A DNA stretch of 64,000 bases from Eretmocerus hayati (Eukaryota > Arthropoda > Insecta > Hymenoptera > Aphelinidae): assembly GCA_029851415.1 (NCBI GenBank), contig CM056743.1, positions 92,540,501 through 92,604,500 on the forward strand, read 5' to 3'. The notes beneath the pieces were generated by a model that was not told where the DNA came from, searched no databases, and was given only the letters and a program-made list of their open reading frames with translations. Each line of letters opens with the position of its first letter. Position 1 is the first letter of the stretch. This document shows, piece by piece, positions 1 through 11,397 of this stretch. The position numbers and the translations under genes are program-made.

Positions 1-175
1 TCGGGCGGCCACCCATTTCCAGTGGGGACGTAGTTGAACCGGTTTTTCAACTACGTAGTTGGAATATGTTTCAACTCAGTGGTTGAAAAATATTTCATCA
101 ACGTAGTTGAAAATTCAACTACGTAGTCGAAAATTTAACTACGTATTTGAAATTCAACTACATGAGTTGAAAAAT
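1..175. repeat. cluster of short palindromic repeats
   Basis: Several copies of the self-complementary motif TTCAACTACGTAGTTGAA or close variants follow one another, separated by short A/T spacers. Each copy can pair with itself or with its neighbours. No coding frame or transposon end is recognisable. The array begins at or before the window edge, so its true extent is unknown. Confidence 0.7.
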
Positions 176-844
176 GTATGCGGAGAAGTTCGGAAATAGT
201 TGCGTCCAATATGTTGGTCATGGAGGTAACATCAATGTGTATAATTTGTTACTCTCCTCGCTTGGGTTTGACTACTGTTTGTAGAGTACTAATTGAGGGG
301 GTGGGTGGAAGAAGGGCCTAAGTCAAAAATGGTCATTTCGAGAAAAACGATAAAAACTAACTGTATCTGACCTGTAGCATAATTCGATGCGCATACCTGG
401 CTTATTTCAAAGGTTTTGGCATCCTCGAAATAACCGCACAGGTATTGAGAGGTAAATGTTGATTTTGAGAGGAATACAGCCATTTGAAAGAGTGCAGTCA
501 GGCCCTTTTTCCCAATACTGAGTCAATTTTTGGGTTAGTCGCTCCACTAAAAGTTGGATTACGATGAGAAATCGAGTCCAATGACCTCCAAATTTTTTCA
601 ACATGTCTATGTGTATGTCACACAAGATTTCCGATTGCGATATAATGTCTCATTGCATGTTAGTCGACTCTGCGCGTGAAAGATGGCTGAATTGAAAGTG
701 TGAGACTGAGGTCACTCAATATTCACCTAGCAAGCATGAAGATACTTTTTTTGAAGGCCAAAGAACATGATTTGATAGCCAGATTTGATAGAAAAGCGAT
801 ATTGAGGTCATGAGTATTTTTTCAAAAATTTTTCGATAAAAATT

Positions 845-1095
845 AGGCCCTTTTTATCAATACCCCACCACTTAGGCCCTTTTTCTCGATATCGATAGTG
901 GAGTTGGGCCCTTTTGAGTGAGTATCTCCTGCGACTTAGGCCCTTTTCACCAATACTGTTGCACTTAGGCCCTTTTTACCAATACTGATGCACTTAGGCC
1001 CTTTTTACCAATACTCTTACACTTAGGCCCTTGTCAATTAGGCCTTTTTTACAAATATTCTTGCACTCATACCCTTCGTCTCAATACTGGCAGAA
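845..1095. repeat. 29-bp minisatellite
   Basis: About eight tandem copies of a unit close to TTAGGCCCTTTTTACCAATA plus nine further bases repeat with a 29-bp spacing (starts near 846, 874, 905, 937, 966, 995, 1024, 1037). The central copies are nearly identical and the edges decay. Isolated copies also occur near 503 and, inverted, near 313, so the array was once larger or has spread. Despite the TTAGG string this is not a telomere array. Confidence 0.8.
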
Positions 1096-1099
1096 AGGC

Positions 1100-1745
1100 T
1101 GTTTCGGAAAATCATTGCGGCCTTGATGGCTTCTTACATAACTTTCTCTGTGATAGGAGGACACCTTTATATACTCACTTTTGTCCTGAGATTCTGTTGC
1201 CGAATTAGTTTCTCTTAAAGATTCTCATTGTTCCGATGATTCAATCGGTGTTGGGAGTATTTCTCATGGTTTGCTCAAGATATTCTCCTTCGTTTTCTCG
1301 GATGAGAATTTTGTGAACGTTATGATGCGTAGGTCTCACGCATTAACATTCATCATCTAGAATGATGCATTAATGAAACACTTTTGGGGCTCATTTTTGA
1401 GTACGAAGTAGTCCGCGGAAAAAATCGGAGGCATGTGTTAGACGTAAAATCGGCTCAAGTTATAATCCTCATCAACGGCTGAGAACCAGACAAGTGACAA
1501 GGGATCACAGAGGGCACCACCGAACCCTCTATCGCCAACTCATCCCCCCACGTCAAATATATATCTATTTCCACAACTTTGACTGCTGAGTGAGTCAAAG
1601 ATGACCTCGAAAATTTCCAATAGGGAACACGCATGTGTCAGATTAAAATGTTCTAGCTTATGCAGTCGATAGTCGATATGAAAAGAATAACTTCTGGGAA
1701 AACAGAATATTTTTAAACGCTATGAATTTTTTTCGAGAGTCGATT
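1100..1745. other. stretch with no recognisable gene
   Basis: AT-rich sequence between the minisatellite and the first foldback element. I see no long open frame, no transposon terminus and no RNA gene. Confidence 0.5.
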
Positions 1746-2329
1746 GAAATTGGGAATGATTCGGACGCCCGTTCAAATCGATGTCACGTGATTGCTGTCT
1801 GCCGCCGAGCCGACTGTCAGCAATCCAGACGGGTTTGTTCATCATCTAGTTAGGGTCCCTAGAGAGTTTAGTACAATATATAGCGACTGTAAGTCTGCAG
1901 TGTTGTGTCCGTGTGCCGTTCAGAACTCCAAACTCCACAATATGTCGCAAATAAAATGAAATTATGAGAAAATATGAGGCTCAAACACTTCCGTGGGAAA
2001 GGTAGTTGCTAGACCGATAACCAAAGGCAAAACCGAGTTCTCCATGTGTTTTTCCTTTCATCAGATGAGTATTTACCAAGTTCAAATAAGGATGATCTAA
2101 ATGAAATAAAAGAACTCTGTTCTTGGTGAAGAGATCCCTTGTTCCGCCGTTCCTATATTATATAGTATATACTGTAGCAACTACTAGACGTCCAGCAAGA
2201 GATTTACAATGAAGGAAAGAGTTTTCTGCCTAAAACGCTCATATGCTAATTATGGTCCTCATTAATTTGAATTTTCACTTTTTTTTGGCGCCTGCGACAT
2301 ATGTACACTTCTTGATCGTTCGATTGCAA

Positions 2330-2415
2330 CCAGTCTGATAGCTCAGTGGTTAGCGTGTGCGCTTTCAGTTTTGCCGGCCAGGGATCGATTCCCGGTTAAG
2401 CAACTTTTTTTTTTA
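2330..2415 (+). tRNA. tRNA-like Pol III unit (tRNA pseudogene or SINE head)
   Basis: An A-box-like TAGCTCAGTGGTTAGCG (2339-2355) and a B-box-like GGGATCGATTCCC (2381-2393) are spaced as in a tRNA gene. They are followed by a run of about ten T (2405-2414), a good Pol III terminator. The T arm can form (GGG/CCC around ATCGATT), but the acceptor ends do not pair and I cannot assign an anticodon. I read it as a tRNA-derived remnant rather than a functional tRNA. It lies inside the DNA that interrupts the foldback's left arm. Confidence 0.5.
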
Positions 2416-2589
2416 TTATTATCAAATCTCTTTTTCCAATTTACGAGGACGACGGATAATTGTGCGATTCTTGGGACTTCTCACTTGTGGCTTTATTGGT
2501 GCATTAGAAAAAAACTTAAATCTTAACTACTCAATTATAAGATAGATTGAACTTATTTACTTTATTATTTCAAAAATACTATCATGGAT

Positions 2590-2895
2590 TTTCTAATCAA
2601 TTTTGAAATCTTGCAGCCCCCTCGCCCCTGGTTTTATTGGCGTTTTTACTAACTTACAGTATTCACTCAATTTCAGAAGCATAAATTTTCTACGAGATTT
2701 TCTAAGCAATTTCGGAATTCTCTCAGACCCCTCTCCCCTGGTTTCATTGGTGTATTTACTAACTTACATTATTTTCTCATTTCCAAAAATAACATTATGG
2801 ATTTTTTTATCAAATTTGAGATTTTTACAGCCCCCTCACCCCTGGTTTTATTGGCGTATTCACTAATTTACATTATTCACTGAATTATAAAACGT
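2590..2895. repeat. three tandem copies of a 105-110-bp unit
   Basis: The phrase CCCCTGGTTTTATTGG, with small changes, recurs near 2623, 2735 and 2840. It is preceded each time by a GATTTTCTAATCAATTT-like block and followed by an ACTAACTTACATTATTCACT-like block. The unit is not obviously coding. Confidence 0.75.
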
Positions 2896-2929
2896 TATGA
2901 TGGATTTTCTATGCTATATCAAGATCGCT

Positions 2930-3045
2930 GTTATACTAACAAACATGATTTCAGTCCATAATAATAGACGAACTCCTATATATAGGTTTAGCAAACATGA
3001 TTTCAGTCCATAATATCCACGAACTTCTATATAGGTATATGCGCG
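2930..3045. repeat. two tandem copies of an approximately 55-bp unit
   Basis: ACATGATTTCAGTCCATAAT occurs at about 2943 and 2997, each time followed by a similar ACGAACT..CTATATAGGT tail. It lies inside the DNA that splits the foldback's left arm. Confidence 0.7.
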
Positions 3046-5349
3046 TGTGTCACGAACAAGAGTAAACACGTCAAGGCTGCGTCCATCAGGTCCGTCAGAT
3101 GGCTAATTTCTGAGAATCTGACGTGCCTTTAACACCCTTCTGGTATATGAGAATACAGTGGATATGATGAAGTCGTACAGGGCTTGATACCACTGACCTT
3201 CATCAATACTCAAAAACATGTAATTGGCAGACCATAATATGATGTTGTCACCACCTCATGTGGTGTTTCATGTGCATATGTTTCCATTCAGTCCCAAAAC
3301 CCAGTGGAGCATTCGAATCCCCAAGTACAGCAAGGAGGAACGGTGCAAGTTCATGTGGACGAATTGGATATACTCAGACAGGTATTTCTCACCTCATTGT
3401 TCTCTGTGTTTCAACATCATGGTCCATATTTCACACATGTAACTGTAAAATGTTCAATTAAGAAAAAATCCTTATCTACTTCTATGAGATTATCCTACGT
3501 TGACACAAGATGGAACATTCTCTATAAAGTCAACCATAAAATTTCAGGAATTTCAGGTGTAGTCAGATTCATGACTGGAATAAAAAGATTCTATATATTT
3601 TGTCACTAAACCAATCTGTACTGACTTTGCGAATTGGTGTAAGTCGCTTGGTATGGTTGTTGCCATTCGCCTTTTGTACATTGTGTCCAGCACTATTAAT
3701 CAACCAATCTGAAGCTTAGCAGAAAAATGAATTGTTTGGGTACACTGACGTCTGGTGAATAACATGAAGGATGAAATGAGACATGTTCTTGTTGCAGATT
3801 GTACCAGCACAGAAAAATCTTCTCTCGATAGAGATGATTCTTTATTCCTTATACAGATCATGAGAAGTGATGGTTCTCTCAAAATACACAATGGTATTAT
3901 ATCTCAGTATAGATCACACCAATCTTGTGACAGAATGAACCAAGTCCACTCCGATATCACTGATACTGTCACTGACTCCAATACTGCAGATGGTAAAATA
4001 TGACCAAAGAGTTTGCATATCATTTAATAGGAAGAGAAGTGTTCATTTAACTAAATCCATTACTCAAAGGCTTGCTCAGTGCTGATGTAATTTGCAATAA
4101 AAAAAATTTTCCTCTCAATTATTTATGTTCCTTTGCAGTCTCTACTCACATTGTCAGAAACTCACCCTTGAGTCTCCCAAAACAACCATATTCCTCTGCT
4201 ATGCTTCAGATTGTTTGGTCTGTGATGATGAACACTGTTTACAAAGTGATAATGGCAACAAACGTACCAAGGGATCGACACCAATATCCAAAGTCAGCAC
4301 AGACTAGTGCAGTGGCAAAATTTATAGAATGTTTATATTCAAGTAATAAACCTGACTACAGCTGGAATACCTGAAATTTTACGGTTGAGTTTATAAAGAA
4401 CGTTCCATCTTGAGTCAACATAAGATAATCTCATAGAAGCGGATAAGGATTTCTTCTCAACTAAACAACTTATAATTTTTGTACAACATGCACCATGACG
4501 TTCAAATATTAAAGCCTAAGAAATGAGAAGTACCTGTCTAAATATTCAATTTGTCCACATAAACTCCTCATTCACCCTTGCTGTACTTGGGGATTCGAAT
4601 GATTCACTGGGTTCTGGGACTGAATGGAAAGATATGGATATTGAGTGGTGAAATCATCCAACTATAGTCTGCCAGTTACATGTTTTTCAGTATTGATTGA
4701 GGTCAGTGGTATCAAGACCTCTATGGCTTCATCATTTCCCTTGTATTACCATACACCAGAAACCTGAAAATGAAGTGGTATCTCTTCACCAAGAACAGAG
4801 TTCTTCTATTTCATTCAGATCATCCTTATTTGAACTTGGTAAATACTCATCTGATGAAAGGAAAAACGCATGGAGAAGTCGGTGTTGCCTTTGGGTATCG
4901 GTCTAGCAACTGAGGGACGTGCCTGAGACTCACTTTCACAATTCTCATAAATTGTTATGATTTCATTTGTGCCACATGTTGTTATTAAGTATCAGATAAC
5001 ATAAGGGAAGACAACAACACCGCAGCCGACTGACTACTAGTCTAGTGCATGGCTGTGCACAGCTGTGCACGCTCGCATGGAAATAAAGTTTAGTGATCCT
5101 GCGGCACCGAATTTGTCAGCTGCGGAAATTCCAAAATGAGAAATCGTTAAAAAACAATGTTATGCAGATGCAGCTCATATGGCCATGGGCATACTTGTGG
5201 GCACTCACGGGAGTAGGTAATGATGCGGTCAATCCCAATCTACGACGTCAACTTTACCACGCCGAACAAACCCGGCTGATTGCGGACAGTCTGGTTCGCG
5301 GGAGACAGCGATCACGTGACATCGATTTGAGCGGGCGTCCAACTTTCAA

Positions 5350-7235
5350 TGATTATTCAAAAATACCTATCGTTTACCAAATGAAAAACTGTATTGTAAC
5401 TTTGTTTCTCACTTCTTCAACTTCATTTCAACAAAGTAATTTCATTGCATGCGTGTTCTCTATTGAGCAGTAGAGAGATTTTGCTTTCCAAATCGTTCAG
5501 ATGAACAAGTGCAATTCCATCCCAAACATAATCTTCCGTATTAAATTCCAAGGGGGATGTCACTCTTATCGCGTACCCGTCACGTACCGATTATAGTGTC
5601 ACATACTCTGCACATACTGTCACATACTGGCTCTCCCACCATTGCTCGAGAGGGACCGGTCGGATAGTACTGACTGCTATTATCCGGTACGTGACGAGTA
5701 CGTGATGGATTTTGGCGGAGACTCGAAGGACCCACCCGGCAGTACTTGCTGCTACTTATTTTGTACGTGACGGGTAGGTGATGGACGTCGTGGTAATATT
5801 TGAGAGACAAACGTGGCAATATATCTCATTACGGAACAAGTACGTGACGGGTGGGTCTTTCGAGTTTCCACCAAAATCCATCACGTACTCGTCACGTACA
5901 GAATAATAGCAGTCAGTACTATCCGATCGGTCCCTCTCGGGCAAAGGTGGGAGAGCCAGTATGTGACAGTATGTGCAGGGTATGTGACACTATATTCGGT
6001 ACGTGACGGGAACGTGATAGGAGTGAGGTCCACCTTGTGAAATTGAACTTTTGGTAACCGAAAATCTTGCAAATAAAACCATGATCTTCTAGGTCACTTT
6101 CGATGACTCTCAATGCATCTCGTCCAGCTCCACTTTCATTCCTTGTAGGTTTTAGAGAATGCTCCTCATATTTGTTAAACAAAGGTACATTGTCACAAGG
6201 TTGATGTGAAACAACTATATGAGCGAAAGGCCCACAGAAACTTCTGGGGAATTGAAATGTTGCTGCTTCGCTAAGACATTTGTCCTATTCATCGTCTGTT
6301 TTGACAAGTTTCAATTCAGTTGCAGCTTCTCTATAGCTTGGATAGACGATACCATTCATCGTTCTTAAACGTTTGAATCTTGTTGCTCCTCTAAATTTAA
6401 CAATAATGATCTCAGGAAATATCTTTCTCGTTCTTTGAGAGATACGAAATAGACTCGTCCAGAGACTGGTTTATGGAATTTTTCCCGTGAAGGCCATTCT
6501 TCTATCTCATGATCTTGAACGTAGTGCTCACGAGTCTCAGCATAAGTATAATTCCTCGCTTCAACATCTCCCTGATTCAATTTAAACCACGCAGTCAACC
6601 TCGTTTCAGAATTCTTTTCTAAAGCTTCTCTTAACTTCCTATCTCGAAAATATACCGATTGACTATTTCCCAAATGTACAGGAAGGCGATATATGACGTG
6701 TGAAAGACTGTGGAGAGGATATTCTAGAATGCGAAACGTTGATTCTGGGGGAAAATGAAAATAAGCCGCTAGAAACATATCGATCTCATCATATTCTAGA
6801 ACTTTTTCTGGTTCTGATTTTTTGATGAACCGTAAGGGGAATATTTTGTACATTGTCCATTTTCGAAGTCCATACAAGGTGACCTGATCTTCATATCACC
6901 AAAGTACCGTGAATCATATGTTGTTTTACTCATTCATGAAGTACAGGATAAAGTATTCCATCAGGTATCTCTGCAGAAATAATTCGATCTATGTCGATCG
7001 CATCTTGGATTTTGTCGAACTCATCTGAATATGATGAGGAATGGACATGAAGTAATCCTCTCTTTTGAAACTCTATTACGAACACTGAGCCGGTAGAATT
7101 TCCAAAACATTGTTTTGTTGATTCCATTCCGAACTGAGCAAGTTCTAGGGCATGAGACGTGGGATCTGTATTTCCGGAGAGAACACGAGATATATTGGAT
7201 TGTTAACTTTAATGATATCGAGGTGAGAGAGAGTG
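5350..7235 (-). pseudogene. Helitron Rep/helicase fragment
   Basis: Remnant of the RepHel protein, the rolling-circle replication initiator and helicase that moves Helitrons. The segment at 7127-6930 carries EFQKRGLLHVH, matching the HUH nickase motif (two His around a hydrophobic residue), then a DIDRIISAEIPD block typical of Helitron Rep. The segment at 6877-6365 carries IYRLPVHLGNSQSVYFRD, LTAWFKLN, EHYV and SLKERERYFLRSLLLN, all hallmarks of the region between Rep and helicase. It continues to about 6050 and, beyond an inserted element, to about 5400. Breaks: frameshift and stop near 6930, an in-frame stop near 6280, and loss of the part that should hold the catalytic tyrosines. No PIF1 helicase Walker motifs remain. 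No start codon or terminal hairpin/CTRR end was found. Confidence 0.88.
5561..6025. mobile_element. inverted-repeat MITE inside the Helitron remnant
   Basis: Begins CACTCTTATCGCG and ends with its inverted copy. Arms of about 190 bp match closely (for example CGGATAGTACTGACTGCTAT on the left, its complement on the right). The motif GTACGTGACGGG recurs several times. Helitron coding similarity reads into both flanks, so this is a later insertion. The flanks may preserve a few more paired bases (AAATTCC..AAGG). No transposase; no clear target duplication. Confidence 0.82.
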
Positions 7236-7239
7236 TCCT

Positions 7240-7495
7240 AATCGTTAGGTTGGTCACAGCGGTCTGCCGTGGCGAGGCCCGTCATCCGCGACGATGGGTC
7301 CGCGACGCGACATCGCGCTTTGGGGAGGGGTACCGACGAGATTCAGTCAAAGACGCTGACGGTGCACCGGCTGCGGCTGGTGCATCGTCATCCTGATGTG
7401 GCGGGAAGGGGCGAGGGGGGAACCCGTGAGCCTCACCACGTCACATCGGTGCCTGAGCCGAGATTCCGTATCGTCCCCGATGCGGTGACCTATAT
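7240..7495. other. GC-rich segment without recognisable gene
   Basis: A local jump in G+C (CpG-rich, for example CCGCGACGATGGGTCCGCGA) between the Helitron fragment and the second foldback. Open frames here of up to about 98 codons have no recognisable motifs. A loosely similar CpG-rich block occurs at 54485-54660. It could be an LTR or UTR fragment of another element; I cannot say which. Confidence 0.4.
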
Positions 7496-7498
7496 GTA

Positions 7499-9589
7499 TA
7501 TGAGTCATTCTGGAGCAAGCTGGACAAAACCGTCACCAGGGGGGTCTGGGAAAAATCCGCAATAAATTCTTTCCATTAGTACTATATTAAAATAGTACCA
7601 AAAATTTTTTTTCAGATTTTTTTGGCCCCTCCCTGTGGGCCCCAGGGCCCATAAAAGGGCCATTTTAGGCCCTTCCTTAGCCTATCCTAAGAAAATCATA
7701 GTTCCAACGCAATTCAACATTTTCCAACGTACTTGGGTGCTTTTTTTTCGTCAAGACTAGTACTTTTGAAAAAAAATTGTCCAAGGCCACTTAGTCAGCC
7801 TGATGACTTCTGCAAGCTAATTATCGAGAGCAAATTTTAGCGATTTTTGGGCCTGCTTCAAAGCGATCTAGCTCCTACTAGACATGTGATAATCGACTTC
7901 TGCAGGTGATCATTTTAAAGACCTCGAAAAAACCTACAATTTGACCACCTGCAAAAGTCGATTATCGTACTGTTCATGGAAGCTATAGCCGATACAAGTT
8001 GAGCTATTTACGAAAAAGTCGAAAATTCAGGACTCGATTCCAAAAATATATCTTAATTTTTTTTCACTGAACATGTGCGGAAATGTTCTTCCAGACATCT
8101 ACTTTCAGTAAAAGAAATTTGGCGGAGGTTATTCTTTTTTTTTTTGCCGAGCGTTACAAAATTCCGCATTTCGTGATTTTAGCAAAAACGGCATCTTTGA
8201 CCACGGTAACATACGCTCCCATCTGGACTGATGTGCACCAATCTGTGTGAAAATACTCCCCAAAGTCCCCCCAAGTACGTGTGAGAAGTTGCGGGGACGT
8301 GCCTCCAGCCAGGAGCGAGCTGTAGGTTCTCTTCACCGTGTCAAAAATAGGGATTATTTTGACTATTCGAGCGTAAGCGACCGAGAGCATGATTTTACTT
8401 GTTCTGGCTTACAAATGAGATAATGGGCAAGAATGAGGATCCAAACATACTTTTTCGACTCAAAATGACCATCTGAACACAATTCCGAGGTCAGTTTTGC
8501 TCTCAATAGTCGTCCCTCTGCCCCTTAAGAACTTATATTCTGTCAACGGGTTCTGACACCGTTGAGGCACTAGACGACATTCAAGAGCTAAACTGACCTC
8601 GGAATTGTGTTCAGATGGTCATTTTGAGTCGGAAAAATATGTTTGGATCCTCATTCTAGCCCATTATCTCATTTGTCAGCCAGAACAAGTAAAATCATGC
8701 TCTCGGTCGCTTACGCTTGAATAGCCAAAATAATGCCTATTTTCGACACGGTGAAGAGAACCTACAGCTCGCTCATGGCTGGAGGCACGTCCCCGCAACT
8801 TCTCACACGTACTTGGGGGGTACTTTGGGGAGTACTTTCACACAGATTGGTGCACATCAGTCCAGATATGAGCGTATGTTACCGTGGTCAAAGATGCCGT
8901 TTTCGATAAAACCACGAAATGCGGCATTTTGTAACGCTCGGCAAAAAAAAATAACCTCCGCAAAATTTCTTTCACTGAAAGTAGATGTCTGAAAGAACAT
9001 ATTCGCACAAGTTTGGTGAAAAAGAATTGAGATATATTTTTGGAATCGAGTCTTGAATTTTCGACTTTTTCGTAAATAGCTCGACTTGTACCGGCTATAG
9101 CTTCTATGAATAGTACGATAATCGACTTCTGCAGGTGTCAAATTGTAGGTTTTCTCAGGACCTTTAAAATTACCACCTGCAGAAGTCGATTATCACATGT
9201 CAAGTAGGAGCTAGATCGCTTTGAAGCAGGTCCAAAAATCGCTAAAATTTGCTCTCGATAATTAGCTTGCAGAAGTCGTCAAGCTCACTAAGTGGCCTTG
9301 GACAATTTTTTTTTTTCCCCCAAATACTAGTCTTGACGAAAAAAAAGCGCCCAAGTACGTTGAAAAATATTGAATTGTGTTGGAACTATGATTTTCTTAG
9401 AATAAGCTGAAAAAGGGCCTGAAATGGCCCATTCATGGGCCCTGGAGCCCACAGGGGGGGGGGCCGAAGAAATCTGAAAAAAAAATTTTCGTACTATTTC
9501 AACATAGTACTAATGGAAAAGAATTTTTGCGGATTTTTCCCAGACCCCCTGGTGACGGTTTTGTTCAGCTTTCTCCAGAATGACTCATA
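7499..9589. mobile_element. foldback element of about 2.1 kb with TA target duplication
   Basis: Almost the whole element is an inverted repeat. TATGAGTCATTCTGGAG at 7499 returns reverse-complemented ending at 9589, flanked by TA on both sides (7497-7498, 9590-9591) as in Tc1/mariner-type insertions. The arms of about 1 kb meet near 8510-8570 around a short unpaired centre. Conserved blocks include GATAATCGACTTCTGCAGGT and its partner near 9190. There is no transposase frame. The arm interior is related to 60350-61000, so a family exists. Transcripts would form a very long hairpin. Confidence 0.88.
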
Positions 9590-9599
9590 TATAGAAGAG

Positions 9600-11395
9600 C
9601 TGTGGCCTCTTGCATGGCCTTCAAAACATATTTGAAGTGCTTGCGCGAGCAAGCACGTACTACTGTATGCGTGTGTGTAATAATCTTGGGAGAGCGAGAG
9701 TGTTGCTGTCCGTGTATGTCGCGTTCACACTTTTATGTCCCGATCTCTCTCTCGTTATCATCATCCTCATTTCTGCTTCACGTATTTTCATTCCCTGAAC
9801 TTTTGTTTGACAAAATGTGATTTCATGTTTGCATCAGATTATGCTTGAAATTTGAAAACATGTTTCGTGGAATTGCTCAAAATCATAAATATTTTTAACG
9901 ATATTTTTGGAAATTACCAAAAATGAATTATTAAAAAATAATCTCAATTCTATGAAAATTCATATGAGGTTCTATACCTCTATTTGATACGAATGTTCGA
10001 TACGAAATTATAAAAGCATTGAGAAGTTTGGAAAAAAAAATTATTAACAATAAATTATTCATAAACAATGTTCTCTAAATCTATTGGTATTCATATGAGA
10101 TTCTATATCTCAACTTTGTTGAAAAAAAATTCCCAACAAGGTTCACTTCTGAATGAACAATTCCCTGAATGTTATTAACTAATAATGTTAATGATCAAAA
10201 ATATAATAATAATTGTCCATTGTCGGATATTTTTGTCTAGGAGTGACATTCGTCAAATTCGTCATTTGGCTGAGTTGTTTTGAGAAAGGAGCTCGACTAT
10301 TCCTATCGGTATCTCACTGTTTCTCCTTCGTCCTCCGGTATACAATAGGTATACTATGTATAGCTATATACTGCCACAGTTCGGTATATCACTGAGAAAT
10401 TTTTTTCGTTTGCAGCTGTGTGATCATTTTCCAACAGCCACAAGAAATACTTCTTCTTTCTTGAGATGATTTTAAGTCTCTCTTCGATTCTAATATCATA
10501 ATATTTTCGGACCGATTATTACATGGAGTTTTTGTTCAGAAAGCATGGCAAATGGTTTTCTCAAAAAATGAAATTGTGAACTTCGCACTATGAAAATTTT
10601 CAATAATTGATTTTCCTGGAAATTTTCGATGAAATAGTCAGATAGTCCTTGGGAAGACCTCCAATTCAAGCTATTGAACGTTTGAATTGGCTGAAAATTG
10701 GCTGAGTTACAGCGACTTTCTATGTGCTCTCTTTAACGCAAGGGAAACTGCACTTCACATCGATTTCCCCTCTACTACGGATATTTGGCCGTCCCTGAGG
10801 TGTCGGTCGTATTTGATTCCAAAAGATCATATCATGAGGAGTATCTCTACCAATTCTCATATCGATATCAGTCAAATTGATCATTTGGTGACCAACTACG
10901 CACTCATAACTAGCTCTCGATGGCCAAGTTTTGGGTAAATTTGGGTCTTCTGATATTTCCATTACAAAATTTTCCTAATGAATTTGGGCTTCTTACTGTT
11001 GTTTCTCTTTCAACTGATTGTGATATGCTAACAATTTCTCGAAGTTTCATGAGTGAGCTTGAAGAGTGAGCTGAAAAGTTTGACTTTTCGCATAAGGCTA
11101 TTTTTTGTGTCGAAAACTAGTATTCTTTACGAAATAATGCTTCAATTCCATTTCTGGGACCTTGAATGGTATAGATCACTCTCCCTACATCTAACCATAT
11201 AGTTTTTCTACGCTATTGATGATTCATACTCGTGGTTTGATGGAAATTTGCGTGGCACGGACGAAATCAAAGGCTAACATATCCATTCTTCATGCGTCTT
11301 CGGACGAAAAAACGCTACCATTTGAATATGAAATCACTGCTGAACGGAGCCACCTCTGATTCTGAAAACAGTACTGGCACATAGTTTTGGGCGTG
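9600..11395. other. stretch with no recognisable gene
   Basis: AT-rich DNA with short open frames only (up to about 83 codons) and no motifs, transposon ends or RNA genes that I recognise. Confidence 0.5.
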
Positions 11396-11397
11396 AT

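Larger units (their letters stand above)
1750..5345. mobile_element. long foldback element with an interrupted left arm
   Basis: The two ends are inverted copies. GGACGCCCGTTCAAATCGAT near 1764 returns reverse-complemented near 5340, followed inwards by a shared CACGTGAT block. A block from about 1975-2155 pairs with about 4790-4990, and 3120-3610 pairs with 4330-4780. The arms total roughly 1 kb each and are diverged but collinear. The centre (3610-4330) has no long open frame. The left arm is interrupted at about 2160-3115 by unrelated DNA holding the tRNA-like unit and a tandem repeat. No transposase is visible, so this is a non-autonomous foldback. Its right edge abuts the Helitron fragment. 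I could not define a clean target duplication. Confidence 0.8.

Noticed and set aside
845..1095. Telomeric TTAGG repeat
   Set aside because: TTAGG occurs only as part of a 29-bp unit; there is no pentamer array.
6365..6877. Host protein gene of 170 codons
   Set aside because: The sequence is recognisably part of Helitron RepHel and opens at TTG; flanking frames continue the same protein.
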